Under the pieces are notes generated by a model. It saw only the letters and a list, made by a program, of their open reading frames with translations, was not told the DNA's origin and made no database searches. A stretch of 64,000 nt of DNA, taken from the NCBI GenBank assembly GCA_024653215.1, contig JANLFU010000001.1:62001-126000 (forward strand), given 5' to 3'. Position numbers and translations under genes: made by a program. This document shows, in pieces, positions 40,387 to 48,319 of the stretch (positions within the stretch are counted from its first letter, which is position 1; each line of letters opens with the position of its first letter). This DNA is from Candidatus Saccharicenans sp. (GTDB lineage: Bacteria > Acidobacteriota > Aminicenantia > Aminicenantales > Saccharicenantaceae).

Positions 40387-42768
40387 TTGTCCGGAGCCAG
40401 GCGCCTCATCTTTCTGGCCGGCGGGCTGGTCATTTTGATTATCAGTTTCTATGGTTATTTTTTGAACACCGGGCGCCCCGGACTCCCGCCTGGCCTCGAC
40501 CCGGCCCGCATAATAAGAGTTGAAAACCTGGACATCAAAAACCCCAGGGAAATTGCCTTCGCCCTGGTCGGCAAGTCTCCCGGCGAAAATGCCAGGGTCG
40601 CCTGGAAGGCACCTGACGGCCGAATCGAAGAAGCTGTGGTTACACTGGTTCCATATTACGCGCCGGGCACCATCCCCCTGGTCTTCCTGGCAGTCGGGCT
40701 GTTAAGTTTCATCCTCGGCGCATTTGTATATTTCCTGGGACCGGGCGACACCAGGTCTCATATCTTCTACTGGTTGAGCCTGTGCTTCGGGGCGGCGGTC
40801 ATAATCAATGGCGAACTCTACAGCCTTCAAAAGTCCTGGCTGTCGATCGTTCCCGGCATTCTGTACCTGGCCTGCTATGCTCTCGTTTTCCCCCTCCTCC
40901 TGCATTTTTCACTGACTTTTGTCAGAAAAAAGATCAGCTGGGAAAAAGTCCCCATCTATCTCTCGGCGCTGGTGTTTGTCATCCCCTTTGAGTTTCTTTT
41001 CTTGAAATCCGTCTTAAAACGGGACCTTAGCCCCTATCGCTTTTACTTCTCGCATTTTTTTATCTTCAGGTTATATGTCATCCTCATGATTTCGATGGCG
41101 GTGGCACTTCTTATCATCGGCCACAGGAAATCCTCGTCTTCGGCTGAAAAAATAAGGATTAACTGGATTCTTTACGGGCTTTTCCTGGGGGTGATGCCCT
41201 TTCTTATTTTTTACCAGCTGCCCGAGATTCTTGGATTCAGGCCCTGGCTTTCCGAGGAAATCTCAAGCCTGTTTTTCATTTTTGTGCCCGCGGCCCTGGC
41301 CATTGCCATTCTGAAGTACAGGCTGTTTGATATTCACCTGATCATCAAGCGCAGCCTGGCCTATTCACTGCTCAGCCTGCTCATCGTTTCAGTCTATTTC
41401 CTCATAGTGCAGGTGGTCGGAGGGCTTTTCTCCCGGTTTTTCACCGTCGGGAAAAATTTTCTATCGATAATCGGCATCCTGGCTGCAGCCGCTGCCTTTC
41501 AGCCCCTGCGCGAAAAAGTTCAGACCCTGGTGGACAGGACTTTTTACCGGACGAGCTTTGATTATAAAAACATCAGCCTGGATTTTGCCCGGCGGGCCGG
41601 AGAGATCCTCGAGGTCCGGGAGCTGGCCGGGCTGCTGCACAGGACCATCACCGATTCCCTGCCTGTGGAAAAGCTGGGCCTGGCCCTGACCAGGACAGGC
41701 CAGGCCGGCCAGAATACTTACCTGGAAGAAATCAGCCTGGGAGAACCGCTTGATAAGCTCAGGTTCGAGCTCTCCGGGAGCCTGGCCTCCCACCGCCTCC
41801 TGGGCGAGCCAGCCTCCGTTCAGCTCGGCGAAGGACTCGATTTTTCGCAGGAGAAACTTCTGGCCGGGCTGGGCTGGGCCCTGGTCATGGTTTTTCCCCT
41901 GAAGTCCGGTGACTGGTCCTGCCTGGTGGCCCTGGGTCCGAAAAAATCCGGGACCCGCTTCAACGACCAGGACCTGGAGTTTCTCACCAGGCTGGGGGAG
42001 GCCTTTATGGCCAGCCTGGAGAAAATAAGGCTCCAGGGTGAGGTAATATACGAAAGGGCCACAGCGGAAAAGCTGGCCGAACTGAACCGGCTCAAGACCG
42101 AGTTTATCTCCACGGTTTCGCACGAGCTGAGGACGCCGCTGAGTTCCCTTCAGGTCCTGGCCGAAGTCCTGCATTCAGGCAAGGTCAGGGACGGCCGTAA
42201 AAAAGAAGAGGTACTCGGCCTGATGGAGGACGAATGCCGGCGGCTTTCGCATCTTCTTCATAACATACTCGATTTCGGGCGCATCGAGCTGGGAACCAAG
42301 ACCTTCGTTTTGAGGCGGACGGAGGTCAATCCTGTCCTGGAAGAAGTGTTCCGGCTGTTCGCTCCGCGCCTGGAGAAAGAAGGTTTTGCTTCCAGGCTGG
42401 AGCTGCCGCGGGAACCGGTTTACATAGAGGCTGACCCGGATGCCCTGAAGCAGGCCCTGGTAAACCTGATCGATAATGCCATAAAATATTCGACGGAAAA
42501 CAGGGAGATCGAGCTGAGTCTTCGGGCCGATAGCTCTGAAGTCTGGATCCAGGTTAGGGACCGGGGAATGGGCATTTCGCCTGAAGACCGGGAAAAAATT
42601 TTCGACAGCTTTTACCGCGGGCAGGAAGCTTTAAGTGTCAACCCGCAGGGCGTCGGGTTGGGGCTAAAAATAGTGAAGCACATCATGGAAGCTCACCGGG
42701 GGCGAATTGAGCTGGAGAGCGAGCCCGGAGCGGGCAGTACATTTTCTTTGATATTCCCGAGACCATGA
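40387..42768 (+). CDS. Multi-helix membrane sensor histidine kinase (ComP-like layout)
   Basis: 793 residues from TTG 40387. First membrane helix ~6-22, then a short extracytoplasmic domain that may be PDZ-like (as in ComP), then about eight helices (~95-345). A GAF-like segment ~390-555 leads to HisKA with FISTVSHELRTPLSSLQVL (His ~579), N box LVNLIDNAIKYS and G box GVGLGLKIVKHIM. It is coupled by ATGA to an OmpR-type regulator. Topology suggests sensing within the membrane or at its outer face. Flanking 11-bp repeats and the 5'-nucleotidase hint at a phosphate-like signal, which is inference. Confidence 0.88.
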   Translation: MSGARRLIFLAGGLVILIISFYGYFLNTGRPGLPPGLDPARIIRVENLDIKNPREIAFALVGKSPGENARVAWKAPDGRIEEAVVTLVPYYAPGTIPLVFLAVGLLSFILGAFVYFLGPGDTRSHIFYWLSLCFGAAVIINGELYSLQKSWLSIVPGILYLACYALVFPLLLHFSLTFVRKKISWEKVPIYLSALVFVIPFEFLFLKSVLKRDLSPYRFYFSHFFIFRLYVILMISMAVALLIIGHRKSSSSAEKIRINWILYGLFLGVMPFLIFYQLPEILGFRPWLSEEISSLFFIFVPAALAIAILKYRLFDIHLIIKRSLAYSLLSLLIVSVYFLIVQVVGGLFSRFFTVGKNFLSIIGILAAAAAFQPLREKVQTLVDRTFYRTSFDYKNISLDFARRAGEILEVRELAGLLHRTITDSLPVEKLGLALTRTGQAGQNTYLEEISLGEPLDKLRFELSGSLASHRLLGEPASVQLGEGLDFSQEKLLAGLGWALVMVFPLKSGDWSCLVALGPKKSGTRFNDQDLEFLTRLGEAFMASLEKIRLQGEVIYERATAEKLAELNRLKTEFISTVSHELRTPLSSLQVLAEVLHSGKVRDGRKKEEVLGLMEDECRRLSHLLHNILDFGRIELGTKTFVLRRTEVNPVLEEVFRLFAPRLEKEGFASRLELPREPVYIEADPDALKQALVNLIDNAIKYSTENREIELSLRADSSEVWIQVRDRGMGISPEDREKIFDSFYRGQEALSVNPQGVGLGLKIVKHIMEAHRGRIELESEPGAGSTFSLIFPRP

Positions 42769-43448
42769 AAAAAATATTAATCATAGAGGATGACCGGTCA
42801 TTGCTGGAGGCGCTCGTCCTGGCCCTCCAGGATGAAGGTTACAGGGTCCTGCAGGCCATGGATGGGGCGATGGGCCTGGACCTGGCCCTGAGGGAGAAAA
42901 TCGACCTGGCGGTAATTGACATGGTTCTCCCTTCGTTGTGTGGATATGATATCTGCCGCAAAATCAGGGAGAAAGGGCTGGACCTACCCATCCTGTTGCT
43001 TTCAGGGAAGAAGAAGGAAGAAATCGACAAGGTGCTGGGGCTGGAGATCGGGGCCGACGACTACCTGGTCAAGCCGTTCGGGATGAAAGAGTTTGTGGCC
43101 CGGGTCCACGCCCTGCTGCGGAGGGCCCGGCCGCCGGCCAGGGAAGTTGAAGAGTACGCCTTTGATGATGTCCGGCTGGATTTCCGGCAGATGGTGGCCT
43201 ACAAGGGCAAACAGAAGCTTGATTTAACGCCCAAGGAATTTGCCCTGCTGAAATATCTGGTCAGCCACGAAGGGGAAGTGGTCTCGCGGGAAACAATTTT
43301 AAATGAAGTCTGGGGCTATGACCAGTTTCCCACCACCAGGACCGTGGATACTTTCATCTACGGCCTGAGGAAAAAAATTGAAAAGAACCCGCGTCGGCCG
43401 GCGCACCTGGTCACGGTGCCCTGGGCTGGCTATAAGTTTCAGAAATAG
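42765..43448 (+). CDS. OmpR/PhoB-family response regulator
   Basis: 227 residues; ATG overlaps the kinase stop by four bases. Receiver with acidic pocket EDD at 8-10, Asp52 in VIDMVLPS and Lys in LVKPFG. Winged-helix output domain ~130-227: KLDLTPKEFALLKYLVSHEG, SRETILNEVWGYD and RTVDTFIYGLRKKIE. It binds direct repeats as a head-to-tail dimer. Arrays with exact 11-bp period are present on both sides of this operon and are the obvious candidate targets. Confidence 0.94.
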   Translation: MKKILIIEDDRSLLEALVLALQDEGYRVLQAMDGAMGLDLALREKIDLAVIDMVLPSLCGYDICRKIREKGLDLPILLLSGKKKEEIDKVLGLEIGADDYLVKPFGMKEFVARVHALLRRARPPAREVEEYAFDDVRLDFRQMVAYKGKQKLDLTPKEFALLKYLVSHEGEVVSRETILNEVWGYDQFPTTRTVDTFIYGLRKKIEKNPRRPAHLVTVPWAGYKFQK

Positions 43449-43579
43449 GGGCAAATGGGCGGGAAGCGATAAGGGGAAAGAAGGGGTTTTCCGGTCATTT
43501 TTAGAGCCGGAATAGAGCGGTTTCTTTTAAAGAAGGCTGCCGGAACGGAGCCCTGGTGGCTTTTTACAGGCCAGGCCCG

Positions 43580-43623
43580 ATTCTTGACAGACTTTTGACA
43601 GGATCCTGACGGCGAGATGACAA
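43580..43623 (-). promoter_or_regulatory. Second array of four 11-bp direct repeats
   Basis: On the minus strand, units TTGTCATCTCG, CCGTCAGGATC, CTGTCAAAAGT and CTGTCAAGAAT, exact 11-base period. Units 1, 3 and 4 closely match units 1, 3 and 4 of the array at 40199. The orientation is opposite to the following gene. A CATAAT -10-like box is at 43643-43648. Confidence 0.6.
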
Positions 43624-43743
43624 CTCCGCGTTTAAATGGGCCCATAATTGGGGTGCTCTGGAGGCGAAAGCCCCGCCCGGAAACCCGGGAGCCGCGGGCC
43701 GGGAATCCGGGTGGACAGAGCAAATTCAAAAAGGAGGTGACCC

Positions 43744-44226
43744 ATGAAAAAGGTCATTCTGGCAGCTCTGGTTATGGGCCTTCTGCTGGGGGGGATCTCG
43801 CTGGGCGCTCAGGAGAAGAAGGTGGCTATGAGTTTGAACCTGGGTGCCATGACCTATGTTGGTTCTGAGGGGGATAGTTTTTCTGATTTCCTTTTTTCTC
43901 TGGGGGCCCAGGTTGATTGGAGGCTGGGCTCATCTTTCATGCTCAGCCCTGAAGTGCAGGTCCTGACCTACCGCTTCCATTTCGACTATGTCCTCGTCGA
44001 CCCCGGCCTGGTTCTTAATTACACCTCGAAGAGCTTCTTCGCCGGTGCGGGCCTCATTTTCCCGATACTGGTGGGAGAGGGTGAAACCTGGACCGGGAAG
44101 CTCAGTCCCAAGCTCAACATAGGTTATAGCGGCAGGCACCTGGTCCTGGCCGGCTATCTGATCACAAACGCCGAGAATCTATTCAAAGAGAACCTGGTGG
44201 GCTTTACCCTTGGGTATAAGTTCTGA
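43744..44226 (+). CDS. Small outer-membrane beta-barrel-like protein, paralogue 1
   Basis: 160 residues behind AAAGGAGGTGACC. Signal peptide ~1-22 (LLLGGISLGAQ). The remainder alternates aromatic/hydrophobic strands (VAMSLNLGAMTYVG, SFMLSPEVQVLTYRF, PGLVLNYTSKSFFAGAGLIFP, KLSPKLNIGYSG) and ends with Phe (LGYKF), the usual outer-membrane insertion signal. An eight-strand barrel is likely; the cargo is unknown. It is followed by a close paralogue and sits downstream of an 11-bp repeat array, so it may be under the upstream OmpR-type regulator. Confidence 0.8.
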   Translation: MKKVILAALVMGLLLGGISLGAQEKKVAMSLNLGAMTYVGSEGDSFSDFLFSLGAQVDWRLGSSFMLSPEVQVLTYRFHFDYVLVDPGLVLNYTSKSFFAGAGLIFPILVGEGETWTGKLSPKLNIGYSGRHLVLAGYLITNAENLFKENLVGFTLGYKF

Positions 44227-44303
44227 TCCTGGCAGGCAGAGGCGGAGGGAGGGCGGGTTTAAGTATTGATGTTGCGGGGAAAATCCAGGAAAGGAGGAAG
44301 CCG

Positions 44304-44783
44304 GTGAAAAAGGTCTTTCTTGGAGTCCTGGTTATGAGCCTTCTGCTGGGGGGAAACCTGCAAGCTGCCCGGAAGAAAAAAGTGGTTTTAAGCTGGAACT
44401 CGGGAATTATGACCCATATCGGTTCTGGAGGTGTTTTTTCTGTTCTTCTTTTATCAGAGGGAATACAGGCCGATTTGAAGCTGAACTCTAATTTTCAGCT
44501 CAGCCCGGAAGTGCAGCTACTTTACGAACCCTTCAGGGATGACTATTTATTCATCAATCCTGGCCTGGTGCTCAATTTCACCTCGAAAAAATTCTTTGCC
44601 GGGGCAGGGGTCATTTTACCGGTACTTTTTGAAATGGACGGTGTCCGGTTCGGAAGGTTATCTCCCAAGTTCAACATAGGCTTTATTGAAGGGGATACTT
44701 TCCTTGCCTTCTATATAATCACTGATAAGCGGCATCTTTTCAGGGACAACCTGGTTGGTTTAATTGTGGGATTTAAATACTGA
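44304..44783 (+). CDS. Small outer-membrane beta-barrel-like protein, paralogue 2
   Basis: 159 residues from GTG 44304 behind AAAGGAGGAAG. It aligns end to end with the preceding gene: FFAGAGVILPVLFE matches FFAGAGLIFPILVG, PGLVLNFTSK matches PGLVLNYTSK, RLSPKFNIGFI matches KLSPKLNIGYS, and both end in DNLVG/ENLVG plus an aromatic residue. A tandem duplication 78 bases downstream of paralogue 1, divergent enough to be old. Confidence 0.8.
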   Translation: MKKVFLGVLVMSLLLGGNLQAARKKKVVLSWNSGIMTHIGSGGVFSVLLLSEGIQADLKLNSNFQLSPEVQLLYEPFRDDYLFINPGLVLNFTSKKFFAGAGVILPVLFEMDGVRFGRLSPKFNIGFIEGDTFLAFYIITDKRHLFRDNLVGLIVGFKY

Positions 44784-45018
44784 GGGCGGCAGGAGGAAAC
44801 GGCGGAAGCGGGATGAAAATTTTTAAGTCACCGGATAAAGAAGTCTTCGGGACAAAAAGAGGGCCGGAAGAAGATTTTTCATCCAGGGGCTTGAGCCAAG
44901 CTATAATCCTGGAGTGCTGCCAGAAAGGGGAGATATCGGGACGCTGGATGAATTGGGGAGTCAGGCTCTGGAAATAAGGCCGGTTAAGATTAAGGGCATG
45001 GAAAGGAGAATATTTGCT

Positions 45019-46149
45019 ATGGAAAAAATAAAAAAAGAAATGAAAATCTTGCGGGCTGGCTTTCCGGTGCTGATTTTTATATTTCTGCTGTTCGGCGCGG
45101 CTGCGGTCGCGGCCGAAAACATCCCGGATAAATCCTACCGGTCGTTTAGCCCGCTGCCCATCCTGATGTACGACAACGACATAGGTTTTGGCTATGGTGG
45201 CAAGGTCAAGTTTGTCGATTACCTGAAGAAAAAGGAGTCATTTGACTTGATCCTGTTTAACTCCAGCAAGGGCGAGCGCTGGTATGTCTTCACCTTTTCC
45301 ATTCCTGATTTTGAGATCAGGCAGGGCCGCACCTACCCGCTGTCTTTTGACCTGAAGCTCGAGTACGACAAGTTCCTTAAATACAACTTCTACGGCTTCG
45401 GTCCGGATTCTTCGGAGGATGACCGAACGGTCTTGACCCACGAGACGATGAACCTGGCCGTGACAGTGGGCAGGGGGTTCAGCCCGTCGTTTGTGGTCGA
45501 GGCCACCTACACCGCCCGCTGGCTGACCTATTCCAACCCGCAGGAGGGGCCGTATTTGCCACTGATCGAAGAGCTGGCGGGGCGGGGGCGGATGTTTGTG
45601 CCGTATGCGACGTTGCTCATGCGCTATGACACCTCCAACAGCCAGATACATCCGACGAGCGGGGTGAGAATTATCGTGAAGGATGACCTGGCGGCCAGGT
45701 TTCTGGGGAGCGCGGATTACTCTTTCAACCGGTTGACGGCTGATTTCCGGTTTTACCGGACGCTTTTCGGGGAGCGGGATGTCCTGGCCGGGCGGGCCCT
45801 TGTCCAGTATGTGAGCGGCAGAAACATTCCCATTTTTGATCATGCAGCACTCGGCGGTGGTGAGACCATGGCCGCCATGCGCGGCTACCCGATGAATCGT
45901 TTCCTGGATAAAGGAAAGTTCCTGGTGAATGTGGAGTACAGGTTTCCGATAGTCTGGCGGCTGGGCGGAAACGTTTTTGCCGATGCCGGGACAGTCTGGC
46001 CGGGGCTGGGCGAGGTCAGGCTGGGCCGGGCTGTCTATGATGCGGGTGTGGGACTGCGTTTCTACCAGCACGATTTCTGTGCCCGGGTGGACGTCGGCTT
46101 CAGCCGGGAGGGCGTGGGCCTCTATTTCAACTTCGGCCACATCTTCTAA
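45019..46149 (+). CDS. Omp85-type surface antigen barrel without POTRA domains
   Basis: 376 residues from ATG 45019 (AAAGGAG ten bases upstream; the open frame starts earlier). Signal peptide to about residue 30 (FGAAAVAAEN). The rest is barrel: many amphipathic strands, the Omp85 lid-type motif MAAMRGYPMNRFLDKGKFLVNVEYRFPI split around an RGY (about 285-312), a following NVFADAGTVW, and a terminal Phe (NFGHIF). There is no room for POTRA domains, so it resembles short barrel-only family members rather than BamA or TamA. Role unknown, possibly lipid or protein transfer at the outer membrane. Confidence 0.82.
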   Translation: MEKIKKEMKILRAGFPVLIFIFLLFGAAAVAAENIPDKSYRSFSPLPILMYDNDIGFGYGGKVKFVDYLKKKESFDLILFNSSKGERWYVFTFSIPDFEIRQGRTYPLSFDLKLEYDKFLKYNFYGFGPDSSEDDRTVLTHETMNLAVTVGRGFSPSFVVEATYTARWLTYSNPQEGPYLPLIEELAGRGRMFVPYATLLMRYDTSNSQIHPTSGVRIIVKDDLAARFLGSADYSFNRLTADFRFYRTLFGERDVLAGRALVQYVSGRNIPIFDHAALGGGETMAAMRGYPMNRFLDKGKFLVNVEYRFPIVWRLGGNVFADAGTVWPGLGEVRLGRAVYDAGVGLRFYQHDFCARVDVGFSREGVGLYFNFGHIF

Positions 46150-46151
46150 GA

Positions 46152-46251
46152 GGGGACACCTGCAACTGTCCCCACATTTTTTTATCTGTTATTTTATTTC
46201 GCCGATTTTCACCATATGGGGAAAAAGTCGGGGACACCAGCAGGTGTCCCC
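46152..46251. repeat. 100-bp bipartite palindrome unit (copy B)
   Basis: Left palindrome 46152-46173, right palindrome 46230-46251, same linker as copy A with a few changes. It begins two bases after the Omp85 gene stop and lies before a convergent gene. Confidence 0.9.
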
Positions 46252-46389
46252 TCTTGTGTTGTGATGGACCTGAGAGCATGTCCCTGTCTTTAGCAAGTTG
46301 TTGCATTACCTCTTTGCCACCCACCGGTTCACAATGATACTCTGGAGTCGACAGGAAAAACGACAAGAAAGAGCGAGCGCACCATCTCT

Positions 46390-47784
46390 TTATTTATGAA
46401 ACTGAACAAGCCGGTCCTCATGGAAAAGGAAAATATTTTCTTTCCCAGCCAGGTTGACCAGGGCCTCAGTGAATCCGCTCTTTGAGAACAGGGAATAATA
46501 TTCTTGCCTCTGGCCTCTTTGCCAGTCAATCAGGCCGGCTTTTCTTTTGAGATCGTCAAGAATGTTCGTTCCGACAGGCTTGTTGCTCCACTTTACTTCA
46601 CCCAGCAATATTTTCCCTTCCTTCTCATTTACCGCAGCCACATCGATCTCTTCGTTTCTGTCCCACCATTTTCCGACGCGGTCAAATTTGAAAAGGTTGC
46701 TTTCAAATTTTCCCAGAGTTTCCCTGGCCACGATTTCGTAGTTTTCGGCCAGCAGTTGATTCAGTTCAGATCTAATAAGGGAGGAAACCTCTTCTACTTT
46801 TCCTTCTTCAATTTTGCTCCTGTTTGGCAGTACATACCGAAACCAGAATTTGAAGTACTGATCCTGGAGTCGGTAAAGTCCCTTTTTTGATTTCAACGGC
46901 CTTGACTCGGTTGCCGGGTATTCTTTTTGAATAACCTGGAGATCTTCAAGCACAAAAAGATATTTATGCAGGCTTGATTTATCCAGGCCGGTTTCGTTCA
47001 CGATTTCGCTTATTCTTGATCTGTCGCGTGCGATGGCTTTCAGTATGGCCAGGTAAATTCTCGGCTCCCTTAATTCTTCCCTCAGAAGAAATTCGACCTC
47101 GCTGTACAGAGGAGAAAATGGCCTCAGAACCAATTTCTTGAGGTTGTCTTCGAACGGGAGTTTCGGATCAACCTGGATCAGGTAGCCCGGGTTTCCGCCA
47201 AGAAGCGAGTAATAGCAAAGTTTTTCTTCAAACCTGAGATTCGGAAAGAACCTGGAAGCCTCGAAAAAACCCAGCGGTTTTAAGAATACCTGACCTGTTC
47301 GCCGGCCATAAAGTGGAGCCTTTGCGGCCAGCGTTTCTCTTTCCATCATGGCGATGCTCGAGCCGCACAGAATCATGAAAACGGGAAGCTTCTTCAGGCA
47401 CTCATCCCACCCGGCCTGAAAAATTGAAGATATGCCCTTATTGGCTTCTGCCAGGTAGGGAAATTCATCTATGGCCAGGATCAATTGTTTCTTGAGGTTC
47501 TTTTTAAGATAATCGAAAAATATCTGCCAGCTATCGAAGCCTTTTTCCTGTAGGATTAAATCATCAAAATGTTCACCGACCAGCTGGCCGAGCATCTTCA
47601 GGTTTTCCTGTTCGCTGATCTGCTGAGCCAGGAAGTAAACGTGAGGTTTATCCTTTATGAACTGCTTTATCAACTCGGTTTTTCCCACGCGACGGCGACC
47701 GTAGATGATGATGAGCTGGGGATCTCGGGATGTCCACCACTCTTCCAGGCTTTTAAGCTCCTGTTCGCGATTGATGAATTTCAT
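46390..47784 (-). CDS. AAA ATPase of the ATPase_2/DUF234 family
   Basis: 464 residues from ATG 47784, chosen for its GGAGGACAG ribosome site. N-terminal ATPase with FINREQELKSLEEWW, Walker A YGRRRVGKTELI (~31-42), Walker B LILAIDEFPYLAEAN, sensor FMILCGSSIAMME, then winged helix (ISEIVNETGLDKSSLHKYL) and C-terminal DUF234 with a nuclease-like GKILLGEVKWSN (Glu-x-Lys). Common in archaea and anaerobes; proposed roles include DNA transactions or toxin-like functions, none proven here. Its promoter is overlapped by AGTCTACT repeats. Confidence 0.88.
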   Translation of the reverse strand: MKFINREQELKSLEEWWTSRDPQLIIIYGRRRVGKTELIKQFIKDKPHVYFLAQQISEQENLKMLGQLVGEHFDDLILQEKGFDSWQIFFDYLKKNLKKQLILAIDEFPYLAEANKGISSIFQAGWDECLKKLPVFMILCGSSIAMMERETLAAKAPLYGRRTGQVFLKPLGFFEASRFFPNLRFEEKLCYYSLLGGNPGYLIQVDPKLPFEDNLKKLVLRPFSPLYSEVEFLLREELREPRIYLAILKAIARDRSRISEIVNETGLDKSSLHKYLFVLEDLQVIQKEYPATESRPLKSKKGLYRLQDQYFKFWFRYVLPNRSKIEEGKVEEVSSLIRSELNQLLAENYEIVARETLGKFESNLFKFDRVGKWWDRNEEIDVAAVNEKEGKILLGEVKWSNKPVGTNILDDLKRKAGLIDWQRGQRQEYYSLFSKSGFTEALVNLAGKENIFLFHEDRLVQFHK

Positions 47785-47797
47785 CTGTCCTCCATAT

Positions 47798-47841
47798 AGT
47801 CTACTCACAAGTAGACTACTCTAAAGTAGACTTAATGTCAA
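47798..47841 (-). promoter_or_regulatory. Promoter overlapped by AGTCTACT repeats
   Basis: Inverted repeat AGTCTACT-CACA-AGTAGACT (47798-47817) plus a third half-site AGTAGACT (47825-47832), overlapping a minus-strand promoter TTGACA (47836-47841)-17-TAGTCT (47813-47818). Probable repressor operator for the DUF234 ATPase gene. Confidence 0.55.
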
Positions 47842-48228
47842 GCCTGTTGGGTGTCGCTTGTCTCGCTCTACCGAAAAGAAACAGAATAAGGCATGCTACT
47901 ACCCGTATTTAAAGACTCAAAAAGTTGCCTCTTACTCTCATTAAGGGAAAGAAGGGGACCAAAGAGGGGACCCAAAGTGGGGACACCTGCAACTGTCCCC
48001 GCATCTTCTTATCTGTTGTATTATTGCGCCGATTTCCGCTACATGGGGAAAAAGTCGGGGACACCTGCAGGTGTCCCCTCTTAATCAGTCACGGGAACTG
48101 CTCCCCGAAGAAATCAGAGGCGATTTTTCTACTATGGTTAACAAAGCAGATTTCTTATTTTGTCATAAGTGAGGACCGGGTTCAACCCATCACCCTATCA
48201 ACTCATCCTGAAGATGAGGTTTCCTTCC
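47842..48228. other. Intergenic between divergent genes, holds repeat unit copy C
   Basis: Apart from the 100-bp unit at 47979-48078 and a GGGGACC fragment at about 47955-47973, nothing gene-like is seen. Confidence 0.5.
47979..48078. repeat. 100-bp bipartite palindrome unit (copy C)
   Basis: Left palindrome 47979-48000, right palindrome 48057-48078, with linker GCATCTTCTTATCTGTTGTA and CATGGGGAAAAAGTC. Same length as copies A and B, but located between divergent genes. Confidence 0.9.
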
Positions 48229-48257
48229 TTGAAATCGTGAATCTTCGGGACTAAAAT
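48229..48257 (+). promoter_or_regulatory. Promoter of KimA-like transporter
   Basis: TTGAAA (48229-48234), 17-base spacer, TAAAAT (48252-48257), about 60 bases before ATG 48320. Confidence 0.5.
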
Positions 48258-48319
48258 TACTCGGATTCTGGACATGAAGGTATTCCTGGCTAAGATGACA
48301 GCCAGGAGATGATAATAAT

